Shown piece after piece: positions 34,170-46,534 of a stretch of 64,000 bases of DNA. A program made the position numbers and the translations under genes. The stretch is from Diaporthe sp. PMI_573 (Eukaryota; Ascomycota; Sordariomycetes; Diaporthales; Diaporthaceae): the NCBI GenBank assembly GCA_021399435.1, contig JAJTUP010000057.1:124001-188000 (forward strand). The letters run 5' to 3'. A model generated the notes under the pieces. It was not told the DNA's origin, did no database searches, and saw only the letters and a list, made by a program, of their open reading frames with translations. Each line of letters starts with the position of its first letter. Position 1 is the first letter of the stretch.

Positions 34170-34911
34170 AGAGGCAAGAGTTGGGGGATTACGAGGTTTC
34201 TACATGTAAAATTATTGTGTAACTTGGTTTTTAATGTTCTGCTTTCCAATGGTTCTGGCAGTCATCTGTCGTCAATAGTATGCATGGCACGCTCTTTTGC
34301 CTTGTTCTGACCAAGGTTTTGAGATTTCTCGACTATGGCTTGACGGATAACGTGCTGCAATTATTTGTTTTCGTAACGCAACGCATCGTATCCCTTTGAA
34401 GGAGAACTACTCTCTTCACGCTGACCCTTTTTCTTTTCTAAAATGCTCTCTTGCTATCATTGATGTGAAAGCGAAGTGACTTGTTCGAAACAGCCATCGA
34501 ATGGTGTCTGACTCGCAGGCAGATTGTGATGCCTTCCAGCCAGGGGAGACGGGGCAGGGCATGACTCTGTGAACTGGCCAGTGCCATGCCGTAAGCTCCG
34601 AGACACCGCTAATAATATACAGGGCGCTCATACTGTGTACCAGGGGTCCGAAACTTTGTTACTAGAAATATTCCGAGTGCATTATTATTCTCAGGCATTA
34701 ATGGATTGTTCGTTATACGAGCTACGGAGACTACGACTATAATTGCTGGGACCGAGATTTCAGAAAGCCACGTTCGCTCTCCGTCTTAGGAAAGCTCTAC
34801 TGCTTGGGACGATTTGAGCCTTACCTAAAGTTTATCGGGCGCCGTCTTGGATCTGAAGCTCCTGGTTTGCTCACTTCGAAGCAAGGGTAGTTCGCTCTGT
34901 GCACATAGAAG
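34170..34911. other. Intergenic, promoter of P450
   Basis: 742 bp without coding signal between two plus-strand cluster genes. I found no CGG-N5-CCG element here. Confidence 0.5.
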
Positions 34912-36619
34912 ATGGCTGTCATGCATTTAGTGACTGAGTGTCTCCCATCAGCCCGATTGGTGATCTTCGCACTGGTGACTCTTGGGGTCTTTCTGTTTGC
35001 GAAGATACACTGGAGCCCCCTTGCTAAGGTCCCGGGTCCATGGTATGCAAAGTACACTGACGTTGTCTTAAAACGGCTCTGGCTTGGAGGGAGCAAGACG
35101 CAGTATGTACACGCCTTGCACAAGAAATATGGTGAGTCGATCCTGTACACCGGAATGCCATTACCCAAGCTCATTTGCCTTTTGGGTCAGGTCCTGTCGT
35201 CCGCATCAGTCCTCACGAGGTCGATGTGTTGGACGTCCCGGCTGCCAAGGAAATTCACTCGGTCAAGGCGACATATGCAAAGGCACCGTGGTATAGAACG
35301 TTTGCAACCCCTGGCACCGAGAACGTGTTCAGCACTACGGATATCGAATTCCACCGCAGACATCGTCGACTGCTCCAGGGTCCATTGTCTGAGACGAACC
35401 TGAAAGTGTTTCACCCTGTTGTTGAGCAGCGAGTAGAACTAGCCATTCAGAGGATGAAAGAAGAAACGTCGACTCGAGGTGCGACCGACATTTTGAAGTG
35501 GTTCTTATTTTTGGCCACTGATACTGTTGGAGAGCTCACCTTTGGAGAATCATTTCGGACGCTTGAGTCCGGTGAGGTAGGTCTCATCTACGCGCCCTCA
35601 AAGTATCCATTGACATGTCTAACCATCAACAGAAAAACGAATATACCAAAAACCTAGAGACTCACATCAGAGCCGGCGCCAAGAGGACAACATTCCCCCT
35701 AATGGCCAAGATCGGGCTCTACATCCCCATCCCAGGATTCCGAGACACCACCGACGTCGTCCGGAAAAACATCCAGTTCGCCGAGGACTCCCTGAGGCGG
35801 TACCAGAGCCTTGTAGAAAAGGACCCGGAGAACCCGCCCCCGACATTATTCACCAAGCTCTTCAGGGGCGAGGAGGACGAGGTCCTGACGATGAAGGAGA
35901 TCCGCGACGAGGCGATGATCTACATCCTTGCGGGCAGCGACACCACGGCCCTGACGCTGACATACCTCGTCTGGGCCGTGTGCCGCGACGAGAGCATCCG
36001 CGGGACCCTGGTCGACGAGCTGGCCACCCTGCCCAAAGGTGGTGGCTTCGAAGACGCGGAGCTCCGCCGGCTGCCGTACCTGAACCAGGTCATCGACGAG
36101 GCGCTGCGGCTCTACGCCTCCGCGCCGGCGGGTCTGCCCCGCGTGGTTCCCCCCGGCGGCGCCACCCTGGCTGGGTACGAGTTGCCTGCTGGGACGGTCG
36201 TGTCGACGCAGGCATATAGCATGCACCGGATCGAGAGCATCTTCCCCGAGCCGGAGAGGTTTGACCCGTCGCGGTGGGCGGGAGCGACCAAGGATATGAG
36301 GGATGCGTCTATGCCGTGGGGAGGCGGCTCGCGCAGTAAGTTCTTTTTTCTCTCTTTTCCATCTACCCGCGCTCTGCGGAATCGGTATATTGTATGCGCG
36401 CGGGTGACGTCGGCTCACTGACTGACGAACCTCATCACAGTATGCCTTGGTGTCCACCTGGCCAAGCTGGAGCTGAGGCTGGCCGTCGCGCGCTTCTTCA
36501 CTGAGTTCCCGGGGGCGAGGGTGTCCGACCTCGAGGGCATGTGTGACGACGACATGGAGCCCAAGATCTTCTTCATGATGGCGCCCAAGAGCAAACGCTG
36601 TCTGATCGAGTGCCGCTGA
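34912..36619 (+). CDS. Cytochrome P450 monooxygenase (4 exons)
   Basis: Exons are 34912-35131, 35191-35576, 35633-36335 and 36441-36619, giving 495 aa. An N-terminal membrane anchor (LVIFALVTLGVFLFA) is followed by the proline hinge KVPGPWYAKYT. Motifs in order are the I-helix oxygen-activating AGSDTT, the K-helix ExxR as EALR, PEPERFDPSRW, and the heme loop WGGGSRICLG with the axial Cys (Trp replaces the usual Phe). The last intron splits the heme loop between Arg and Ile, a common fungal position. It belongs to a microsomal class II fungal P450 group; substrate unknown. As the last plus-strand gene next to the A-T-C enzyme it is a natural tailoring-enzyme candidate. Confidence 0.92.
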
Positions 36620-37223
36620 GTCTGTTGCCAGCAGATGATAGCATTTCGAACATCGGGTCTTTCTACAGTTTCTGACGGGCATTTTCACACCCGTGGCGGC
36701 AGGACCACAAAGTATATCGTGGGGCAGTGTTACCATACACCGGCGTCGATCCTATATACAATCTCCATGCGGATGAACAGAAATGAACTCCAAGACGCGG
36801 CTCTTCAGTGACGGCACGTGATATATGGACGTATGCGGACCATCGTTGATCACCCACCTTGGCTAAAATAGAATTTACTGGCTTGGAGTTTATTTCTGTC
36901 TAAATGTCCATTGAAATGTTGTAGTCCATCGGGAGGGATGGATTACTGGTTCACATGCAGTGGTACATGGTGGCGATTGTGACATGCCCGAGCCGGGCCC
37001 ATGTTCCAGCATGCGATGCACCCCCTGCTCTGCCACGTTGATAGACCGACATTTGAAATTCTCGCCCTTCTACTGGCTTCTCACATGTAAAATCAAATCT
37101 CGCCCCCATTCAACATTCAAAAGAGGGTCACGAGTTGGCACGAACGATAGAGCTCGCACTAAGGTGGGACAGATTCTAGGATGTCTGTAGGGCTGTGGTG
37201 GTATCGACATGCATGCATGTTGG

Positions 37224-37249
37224 CCTGGCTGCCTGGCTGCCTGGCTGCC
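37224..37249 (+). repeat. 8-bp tandem repeat CCTGGCTG, 3.25 copies
   Basis: Perfect head-to-tail copies read directly from the sequence. Confidence 0.9.
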
Positions 37250-38587
37250 AAGTTGGATGGGCCCCCCAATGTCAGTCAACTGGATTGGTGTGCCCCCCGG
37301 TTTCATACTGGGTGTCGTTACCCATGTGCCAACCAAGGTAGTGTCAAAGTTACACTGCAACAAGTGCCGGCAATCGTGCCCTCCCATCATACATGTACAG
37401 TAGCACCCACATGCGTGTGCGCGCGCGGGGGACCCGGTGATACGGTTCATGGTTTTTTGGGGATAGTAATATTGGTGGCGAGCATAATCTCCGGGTCATA
37501 TGTGGATGCACATATCGACAATCTTTCGGTCAAGAGGGTGCCCATATATCTAGAAAATAAAAATATGTATTCTGAATGATGCCCGTCGGAGTAGTCAGGA
37601 TGTCCGGTCTGCGCAAGAGAGCTGAGCACTTGCAATCGCACTAGAGCTCTTCTACTGGTCGCCGCGGAGGCAGCGGGCGCAATGTCATGGGCGTGCGGAT
37701 TAGAGAATATCCTGATGGCAGCCGGGTAGTAACACAAGCCGTGACATCCCCGGGGTGCATGGCCTGGGCGGCGCTGATGCGGGGGACGTCTGGGAGGAGA
37801 TTATGGGGATGGGACACGGCCACGACCTGGCAGCTTGGATCTGGGCCCGGTGGCGTGGGTTGACGCCCTGTTTGGGGCATCTGGGGTAGCAGTCGGTGAC
37901 CATGTGGGAGGTGACGCCCCGAGACTGCAGGGCCTTTGCTTACACAGCACCCACCATGCACACCACCACCACCCACGAGCGGCGCGCGCACATGGGTTGT
38001 TTGAGAGGCGAACCCGAACGAACCTTATGCCCGGTTCAATGCCGGCACATCAGCTCCAACATCAGACGTTTTCTTATCTGGTGTACCGTCGATTTGTACT
38101 GGATAGACACAAGCCCATGCTGAGATTATGGTTACATTGATGGATGTGGCGAGTTTGGGAGTGTCGTCATGCAGGCAGTCCAGCTGTCCGTTCTGGGTTG
38201 TGCTGGTGGTCGATTACAATTAAGCCTTATCAGTAATCAAGAATGGGTGCTGGATGGTAAAGCTTGTCGAGTGCCAGCCATGAGGTTGACCAGTAGTTGA
38301 TGAGACGGGTTGCATGCAGCCATGAACGACAGGTCCATACACAGTAGCCCATTCGATCATGCAAGTGTGCTCGGGACCGCGACATGGTCCCGATGTTTCA
38401 GTAGCAGGAGGAGGCGATTCCGACTGCATTAGTGAGGCCAAGAGAAAGCACACTCATTGCCCTTCTCGAGTCCTTCTCAAAGCGTGTGCTCGCTTGGAGG
38501 CGAGGAATATTGTGCGGGTGGCAACTTGGCTCGAGGCGGGGAATTGAGACTGGCTGATTGATAGCTCAAATAATTAATTAACAAGAC

Positions 38588-38618
38588 AGCCATCCAGCCA
38601 TCCAGCCATCCAGCCATC
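38588..38618 (+). repeat. 8-bp tandem repeat AGCCATCC, 3.9 copies
   Basis: Perfect tandem copies read directly from the sequence. Confidence 0.9.
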
Positions 38619-39201
38619 TAAACAATGCAAGCAGGGCGATTTGCAGCAAGGTGAGGGACCCCAGCTTGCGCAGCTGCTGGGAGACCAAAAAGAAAAAAAG
38701 AAAAATGGAGTGGGAGTCACATCGAGGACACGAAAGCTAGAGGGCCCCTTGTCCCTGATCAGCCCTATCACGTCTCACGCTTTGGGGAAGGGCCCCACCT
38801 TCCCAAGGACGCTCTCGTGCGACAGCCGTGGGATTGGTCTCCGATTGGGTTCGCATGAGTCGAACAGTCTGGACAGTCAGTCCACGGGCAGGTGCGCCTT
38901 TGTGGCTTCCTCCTGTCTTGTCCGTGTGCCTAGTCTGCGGGCTTTTCCGCACACCCTGACACCTTGGGGGACCTTGGGGAGGCGAGTTCCAGGTGTCCCC
39001 TTCCCGTTGCTCCCCGCCTCGCGCCCTCCACCACCAAGGGTACAAGGGCCAGGTCTCTGGGAGCTGCAGAGGGGCAAAGCTGCCTGCTTTTTAATCCTCA
39101 GCTCGAGGTGGATCATGGACAGACATGAACAAGGACCACATGCCAGATCCCGAACCCGATATTTGCCTTGTCTCTGCTTGCTCATCGGTCTGTCCTGCTC
39201 G

Positions 39202-39241
39202 GTCGGTCAGTCAGCCAGCCAGCCAGTCAGTCAGTCAGTCT
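39202..39241 (+). repeat. Tetranucleotide repeat GTCA/GCCA
   Basis: About ten 4-bp units alternating between GTCA and GCCA blocks. Confidence 0.85.
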
Positions 39242-39267
39242 GCATGCCGTGCTGCTCTCCCGTCAAT

Positions 39268-39299
<32 letters not shown>
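39268..39299 (+). repeat. Tetranucleotide microsatellite (CGCA)8
   Basis: Eight perfect units, 32 bp. Confidence 0.92.
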
Positions 39300-39300
<1 letters not shown>

Positions 39301-39630
39301 CATGTGTTTTGCTGTATGCAGCTGCAGCAAACTTGCTCAAGAACTAACTCGGTTGATCTGATCTCGTCCGATCCATATTCTGCCTCATATTTTTTTTCCT
39401 TTCCTTCGTCTCTATACGGAGTACACTTTAACCCAATTCATCGCCCGGGCTTCTCAATGTGCCGTCCAGCCGATACTTTTCGCCGCTCTCCTGGTTTCTC
39501 TAACTGAACCTCGAACCCAATCCCTGCTGTTGCTGCTGCCCCTCGGCCCTCGCCAACTGCGACTCAAGCTCGAAACCTGCGAGTTGTCTGTCTGTCTCCG
39601 GGACCAGAACCCGACTGGAGAAGCAGAAGC

Positions 39631-39665
39631 CTGAGCTGAGCTGAGCTGCATTGCATTGCATTGCA
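39631..39665 (+). repeat. Pentanucleotide repeats (CTGAG)n then (TTGCA)n
   Basis: About three and a half copies of one 5-bp unit followed by three and a half of another. They lie in the probable leader region of the regulator starting at 40088. Confidence 0.8.
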
Positions 39666-40087
39666 CTTCTGGCTGCACACGGCACACTGCACACTGCACA
39701 CTTCCTGCAGTCCCCCGTCCAGCTCAGGCACCAAGACTTTTTGAGCTGCGTGGCTTGTCCGCGACCTGACCCGAGTGGGAGATTGATTCACTCCTTATCG
39801 CCGCTTCCCCAACCCCCGGTCGATCTTCCGCTCGTGCCTCAACTCAGGATCCATCCTGTCCTTGTCCTAACCTATCCCGTCCCACCATATCCCATCGACA
39901 TCCCATCATACTGTTACCTACCTAGTCACCTAGTCTACTACTCTATCCCACCATATTATCCCATCCCTCATAATCTCATACCCACATAACCATAACCCTT
40001 ACCTTAGGGCCCGCCCCCTACCAGCCTACCCGCCGGCCCTGCACCGGCGTCTGCTTTCCTTTAACTCCACGAGCATACGCCGAACGA

Positions 40088-43000
40088 ATGATCTCGGTCC
40101 ACCCAAATCCTGTCCCCGACAGCCACCGTCTTCTGATGGACTCAAAGGACCCAGCAAACCCCGTCATGGCGGAGCTTTCTGCACCCCTCGCCGCCCCATC
40201 CGCCGCTGCGCCCGGTGCCAGCGCCAGTGCCAGTGGCGTGACCAAGAAGAAGTTCGCCGCTCCCCCGGTCAAATCCGCCTGTCTGGCTTGGTACGTCACG
40301 CCATCCTCTTTTGTCGCGCCCGAGTCTTGCCCCGGCCGCGATCCCGCCCACACCTCCTTCTCGCCCGCCCCTGCCCGGCGGATCACTCCCCCTCATGCAC
40401 GTCTTGTCTTGCCTTAACGCCCTCCGCCATGGCCCGGCGCGGCGCTGTCCGGATTGGTCGGGTCGGACTTCACAAGTGCTTGCTGTTGGCCCCTTGACTT
40501 GTTGACCGGTGACCTGTGGCTGACCATGACTGCAGCCGGGCTGCTCGGACTCGTTGTGACGGCGGCAGGCCGTGTTCGACTGTATGCGCCCTCTCCTCTT
40601 GAATCCCTAGACTTCTGGTCGTGATTGTGACCCAGAGAACTCATCTGAATGCCTCCTTCCTGCAGTGCCAAAGTAGAAGTCGAGACTGTGTGTACACTCC
40701 CAGCCGACGCGGCGGCCCTCGTTGCCGCAAGAAGCCGAGGCCGGGCCGCAGTGATGAGCCCAAGCAGCTTCCCGACGATGTCTTCGCCTTGCTCTCGCAA
40801 GAGCCGAACGACGTGCCCCGTGACCGTGAGTTGGGCCGGCCCCTTTCTGATGTTGGGACACTGAGCATGGGCTGACCGTTGCTTGCACGTTCGATGTACA
40901 GCAATATCGATCCAAAATTACATCGACCCTGGTGCCGGCCTCAAGCACCTCGAGGATTGGGTCCAGGATAGCGATCTGATCTTTGACAGCCTGTTCATGA
41001 ACAGCACCGGCCCCGCGTTAGGGAACGGCTTCAACTCCGATGTCTCCGGCACAGGCACACCGTCGCATGCTGTGCCCATGGTGAGATCGTACCAGGGCGA
41101 TGCCGCCATGTAAGCTCCTACGACGCTCTACTCATGCCCCGAGGTTTACCCGTCATATCACTGACATTTCAACTCAGACTTGACGCGTACTATGTCTACA
41201 TACACCCATTCCTCCCAATCCTTCCTCCGCCAGATCACATCCCCGTGGACCGCCCCATCCCACGCCTGCAGAACCAGATCGACGTCTTTGAAGAGGGCTT
41301 CGAGCCCACTTCTCCGATTAGCCTCGCTATTTCAGCCATTCTGGCCCTGATCCCCTGCCCGGAGGATGCCAACCATGCCTCGCGCGACTCCCAGCTGTTC
41401 CGGCGCAAGTACGCGCAGTATTTTGCTCAGACGGCCTTTGAGACGATGGAGAGCGACGAGGAGATCCCGGACAGCGCCATCGACCCATCACGCCCGCTGA
41501 GCGAGGAACACAACCACAACTTCCGCCAACCCTTCCATCCGCGCGTGCCCGCCGAGCTCGAGGGCATTGTCGCCCTGGATGTTCTAAGCGTGTATGAATA
41601 CGCGCAGCGGGGGAACATCAAAAAAATGCAGAACCGGGCCGGTCAGGCCCTCATGGCTGCCATGGACATGTCGCTTCACTCATGCACTACGGAGGACGAG
41701 TTCTCCGAGGCGAGGAGGAGGATTTGGTGGATGACCGTACGGGCTCTCTATCCTCACCTTTCAAGTACTTGGACTTGATTCACTAACGTTTCACACTCTA
41801 CAGTACGTTTGTGTCGCGCAAGGCGCTATTGTAAGCAATGCGGTAAGGATATCTTGGACCGGAGTGTGTTGCTAATTCATCTTCAAGACTTCTAACGTCA
41901 TTCAGAAGCCGAGTTTCGCGTCCTTCTCGCCGAGCTATACAGCGAAGTTCCCGACTTTTGCCGCGGATCCAGAGGTATGACATGAAACCCATCCTCCCCC
42001 GTCCAACATGATCCGCCCCGCACAGGCGCAACTGACTTGTCTCAACCAGGCATTCGCTGCCTACATCCAGGCACAGCGGGCCATCTTGGCATCGACGCAG
42101 TTTGTCATCGAGCTGAACAAGGCGGTGCGTGACAATGCGGACATGACCCCGATTTACGAGCGAATGAAGGAGCTGGAGGCCTTACTAGAGCCGCTGCTGT
42201 CACACAGCGAGACGTGGCTGCTGACATCGACGACAACGTCACCCGTGGCGCCAGGAGAGGCGGTGGTGGCACGGTCCCTGCGGTGCATGGCCAGCATCAA
42301 GCTCAATAGCGCGCGCATCAAGCTGCACCGATACTGCGCCTTCTTCGACATCCCCGTCTTCTCGCGCAAGCACTGCGACCTCAAGTCGCTGGGTGATGCC
42401 GACAACCCGGGTGGCGACGAGCCCCGCCGTTGGCCCACCTGCAGCTGTAGCTCGTTCGCGAACCCCTTCACCAGCATCTCCGCTACACCAACGAGCAGCA
42501 CCGGGGCCAACGGCGGGGCCTCATCGTCGATCAGGTCGCCGTCGTCAGACGGCGCCGGGTCCATGCCGACAAATTTCCCCGTGGCGACGGCGCCGTTTGG
42601 CCAGGCCCAGGCCCAGGCGGCGATGATGAATGCACAGCAACAGCAACTTCAGCAAAGCTTCCCGTTCAGCAGCCACCAGAGCGCCAAGATCTGCCTCAAG
42701 TCGGCGCTGAACATCGCGCACAGCTTCGACGAGCTGCCATTTCCGAACCCGACGGGCGTGGCGCCTCAATCACAACAACACTCGTTAGCGCAGCACGCCC
42801 ATGCGGGAGCAGGCGTTGTTGGAGGACTAGGGGCAGGAGTGCAGGGCCCCTCGGCGCCATGCTTCCTCTCTCCTACGAGCACGACCGTGTGCCCGCGGAC
42901 GATGCCGTCGTTTGCATGCTGCGCGATGCAGTGCGCGTATGCGCTGCTGATGGTGCACCAGAAGACCAAGAGCATGTACCCGTACAGCGCCGAGGTAGCA

Positions 43001-43333
43001 AGCATAGCGGGCGGGGCCGGCGGCGGTGCCGTGCCCAACAGCAATAACGGGCACAGCGGTGGCGTCCTTGACAATAATGGTAATGGCAATGGTGCGGGCG
43101 CGCCTCGGCCGCTCGTGGTTAATAGCCTACTGGTCAGGCTCCAACAGGGCCTTTCCAGCATCTATGCCACCCTGTCTAATTACTCTACCGCGTTTGAGGC
43201 CTTGGGCGGGATGAGAGGTGAGTTTGGTGTGGCCTTGTCTTGCTTGCGAAACCTACATTGCTAACATTGTCTTCTATCAGACCAAATTCGAACTGCTATC
43301 GAGGAATCACAAGCTTTTACGGTGGGTATGTAA
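40088..43333 (+). CDS. Zn2Cys6 transcription factor with nine exons
   Basis: Exons are 40088-40290, 40536-40581, 40666-40825, 40902-41109, 41178-41736, 41804-41842, 41906-41974, 42026-43217 and 43281-43333. All phases fit, giving 842 aa. The zinc cluster is built from three exons: ACLAC, then RAARTRC and DGGRPC, then the last two cysteines (Cx2Cx6Cx5Cx2Cx6C), so introns 1 and 2 interrupt the DNA-binding domain. A fungal regulator domain follows (YVYIHPFLPILPPP; SPISLAISAILALIPCPED; EARRRIWWM). The C-terminal third is rich in Gly, Ser, Gln and Asn, with a short Gln-rich run. From memory the middle region recalls carbon-source regulators of the COL-26/BglR kind, with low certainty. Intron 1 is long (245 nt) for this genome. 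Confidence 0.85.
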
Positions 43334-44763
43334 TATAACTCAAGAGATATGGGGGAAAAGATACCCTCGGCATGGGTTCTGGCGTGGGCTGGATCGGAAT
43401 GATTTGGATATGACTTCGGGTTTGGCTGCGGACTAGGAACGGTGTTGACCGTGAATTGGATAACGGGTTCTGGCAAAAATAATCAGCCCTTGAGGGCCCA
43501 ATATGGCGGGGGGCGTATCTTGGTGTCTGAGGATTGGGATTGACGCCGCCCTGTGACGGACAGACCCAAGGTGGACGGACTACTCATCCACATGATTTAT
43601 GTTGAAGGCGCATATATGGATTCTCTTCTCCACACATGGAACGGCACTCTGGGCTGGTGAGATATACCCTTAGCAAGTAGGTTGTTGGATTGCAGCTGCT
43701 CATGAGGCGGGTCGGTGCCTTTTCGTCTAACATGTATGCGCATATACCTACATACACACTACCTACCCAAAGAACCGTTCTCTCAGATGGACCCTGCCTG
43801 ACTTTACTCATTGCATTCACATTTACCGTCTGGCGACGACACGTAAGCCTCGCTCGAAATTACTCTATCTCTGCGCTTTCCTTTCCTTCTTCATTCTGGC
43901 AAGCCTGCTCTCGACCGTTGTGCGGTTGTCGCGCGTTGTGGCTGCTATCGCGATCGGCTATGACGTCACACCTGAGGAATAAGGTGCAGGGAGCCCGATC
44001 CAGGAACCTTGGAGCTAAGATGGGGGAAAAGCTCGAGTCCGCCCCGTGTAATCTCTGTCTCCCTGAATCTGTCAAACCCTGCTTACTTGCTTGTTATGCC
44101 GTCGTGGATCCAGAAACATTGGACGATCACATCATATGGCATTGTATCCGCGGTTTTGGGTGGATCCACCTCTACAGATGGGGGAGCTTGGGCTGTAGAT
44201 CTTCCGGTGCGACCAAGTTTAGAAACCACAAGGGTAGCCTGTGATACCACACGCCCGAGTCCTTGGGGACGTTGTAATACACAGTAATTGGCATAGAGCT
44301 ATGCCCTGGATGTAGCTGAGCTACCCCCCTTCAACGGTCCCTGTCCTTTGTGTACGTGTGTGTGTTCCAGCCCCCAAGCTTGTGACACCCGGTGATGTAA
44401 TGGGTTGTCTGGACCCTTGCTTGTGCCTGCTTGTCTTTTCCCCCGCCAACTACGATCTGGTCCTAGTATCAAGGCGGGAGGGACCAGTTGACCTCATCTC
44501 ACCTCACCTCACATGCCATGCTTGCTCTGATGCTTGCTTGCTCTCCAACATCAAGATTTACGCTAACTACTCCCCCCATTGTGCTCAAGCTCCGGCTAGC
44601 AGATCAGCTCGAAGAGCTAATATAAAAGCATCCCCCTTCTTGGCCGTCCCTGGATCAACGGGTTCATCCTTTTATTCCCCCCATCATCATCATCATCAAA
44701 CCCAATTTCCTCGCAGATCTTCCTATAAACAAACTCAACCACCAATAACACATCACCATCATC
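43334..44763. other. Intergenic, promoter of the 78-aa gene
   Basis: No gene is supported; an open frame at 43690-44244 lacks natural composition. A CAT trinucleotide run lies at 44682-44698, in the 5' leader of the next gene. Confidence 0.5.
44621..44628 (+). promoter_or_regulatory. TATA box of the 78-aa gene
   Basis: TATAAAAG, 136 bp upstream of the ATG at 44764; a strong match to a eukaryotic TATA box. Confidence 0.55.
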
Positions 44764-45075
44764 ATGGACGCCCTCAAGAACAAGCTCACCGGCGCCGGCT
44801 CCGGCTCCGCCAGTGGTGCTGCCCCCGGCGGTGCACCCGCAGGCCAGAAGGACGACTACGTTGACAAGGGTGAGTCTCCTCTCGCCCCCCCCCCCCGAGC
44901 TTTCCTTCACCCAAAAGACCACCCGCTAACATTATCCCCTGCAGCCTTTGCCTTTGGCGCCAAGAAGTCAGGCCACAACATCGACAAGAACACGTCCGAG
45001 AAGATCACCGACGGCGCCCGCGGTCTGTACGAGAAGGCCACCGGCAAGAAGGTCGATCCTAAGATCTCAAACTAG
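44764..45075 (+). CDS. 78-aa conserved-looking fungal protein (2 exons)
   Basis: Exons are 44764-44869 and 44945-45075, joined across a 75-nt intron that contains a run of 12 C (44885-44896). The N-terminal half is Gly/Ala/Ser-rich and low complexity. The C-terminal half has conserved-looking blocks: YVDKAFAFGAKKSGHNID and NTSEKITDGARGLYEKATG. From memory, small proteins with this DKAFDFGVKKSGHNID-type block are found widely in filamentous fungi without a known role. Small size, high charge and the strong TATA box suggest an abundant or stress-induced soluble protein; that is inference. Confidence 0.8.
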   Translation: MDALKNKLTGAGSGSASGAAPGGAPAGQKDDYVDKGESPLAPPPRAFLHPKDHPLTLSPAAFAFGAKKSGHNIDKNTSEKITDGARGLYEKATGKKVDPKISN

Positions 45076-45839
45076 ACCAGACCTGTGCCAACCACCTCCA
45101 TCGTGGGGATGTGTATTTTGAGAGAGGAGAGATGTGTTAATATGAACGGTGCTGTCTCGGGCACCTGGCGTTGATTGGGACGGACGATACAGGAGGCACT
45201 CTTCCTACTACACAACAGAGTTTGACGATACCACGTTATTTTTAATTGCCATGATAGATGGCTCCTCAATGACAGTTCGTGTATGAGTATGAGTACCGGT
45301 AATGGTCGTCCCAACATGTGCGTGTGATGTTGTGTGTGTCATGATGTTTCGTGTCATGATGTTTCCAGTTCTTGATGAATGGTACCCTTCTTTCCACATA
45401 CGCTACTGTCAGTAAAGACGCCGTGCACAGTGTTAAAAATCTTGCTATTTTGCTCAAGTTTGCTATGGGCACGTGCAATACAATATCGACTCAAAACCCA
45501 ATGTCCTTGCCCGTGGGCAATCCCACGCCCTTGCGCCACTCCGGACTCCCTATAATGCAAAACCAACTTCCATCTGGTGTCGACGAGTGACTCGCGTCTC
45601 TCGAGGGAGGTGATACCCATCACATGGACGTTGCCCCCCCCCCCCCCATGCGGTTCCGTTCCTGATGGCTGTTCCGTGGCAGCCTGTCCCCCACGCTCGA
45701 CCAGGCATATATATATGCCGAGGCAGATAGATGACCACTGTACACCAAGAAAAGAAAAGAGAACAAACGTCAAACCCGTATATCCATATCTGCATAACCA
45801 CATTAACCACATATAACATCACCAAAGCCAGGCCAGGCC
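45076..45839. other. Intergenic between convergent genes
   Basis: 3' ends of the 78-aa gene (+) and the four-helix membrane protein (-). A run of 14 C lies at 45634-45647. No coding signal. Confidence 0.5.
45634..45647 (+). repeat. Poly-C run
   Basis: Fourteen consecutive C residues. Confidence 0.9.
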
Positions 45840-46534
45840 CTAAGCATTATCGGCAAAGACCTGATAAGCCATGATCATAATCCACAACAAGAAAATAGCC
45901 CCCACAAGCCCCAGCGAGAAGACAGCCTGCCAGCCCTGGCAGATACTCCGCTGCTGCAGCCACGCCAGGGTCTCGAGGGTCTGACCCGTGGGGTTGCGGT
46001 CGAACACGGCGGCGTTGCAGTTGGCCGAGACGCTGCCCGAGGGCCCCCAGAGCTGGACGCTCGTGACGATCAGCCCGACCAGCCATAGGACGAAGAGGAT
46101 GAAGCCGCCTATCATGACGATGGAGGGGAGCAGCCGCCGCTGGAAGATCAGCCAGAGGAGGATGCCGATGAAGACTATTACTAGGGCTGCTACTGTTATG
46201 TAGTAGGGGAAGTACCTGTGTGGACAAGATCGATGGTTAGTCTATTACTTCCACGGCATGTGAGAGGGGGCCCAGTGGGGGGGGGGGGTTGCATGAGTGT
46301 CGTCTTCCGAGGGAGCATATGCGCGATAGGGACGTGTAAAACTCACCATGGCACGCCCAGCCCGAGCTGGCCCTGGATCTGGACAAAGTTTGCAAAGATG
46401 CCGAGGATGGCGGACGACGCGACGAGCATGAAGAGCATCCACAGGTTGAGCTGAATGGCGGGCCAGTGGTACTTGTGCAGGCGCTCGATGCGCCGCTCAT
46501 AGACCACGGACGAGTCTGTTACCGAGGAGGCCAT
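45840..46534 (-). CDS. Four-helix membrane protein, MARVEL-like (2 exons)
   Basis: Minus-strand exons are 46534-46347 and 46215-45840, giving 187 aa. The intron of 131 nt contains a run of 12 G (46277-46288 on the plus strand). Four hydrophobic segments are visible: LWMLFMLVASSAILGIF, ITVAALVIVFIGILLWLIF, IGGFILFVLWLVGLIV and LGLVGAIFLLWIMIMAY. A short loop between helices 3 and 4 carries two cysteines (ANCNAAVF and SICQGW). The topology and size match the fungal MARVEL-domain group of membrane-organising proteins. No catalytic motif is present. Confidence 0.78.

Larger units (their letters stand above)
36620..40087. other. Gene-poor 3.5-kb stretch with microsatellites
   Basis: No gene is supported. 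It separates the cluster from the next regulator and may mark the cluster border. Short tandem repeats are listed separately. The last about 600 bp are pyrimidine-rich and probably contain the long 5' leader of the regulator at 40088. Confidence 0.5.

Noticed and set aside
39202..39299. CRISPR-like array
   Set aside because: Simple tetranucleotide microsatellites without spacers, in a eukaryotic genome.
43690..44244. 184-codon plus-strand ORF
   Set aside because: Composition is not protein-like, no domain or conserved block, and it overlaps promoter-type sequence.
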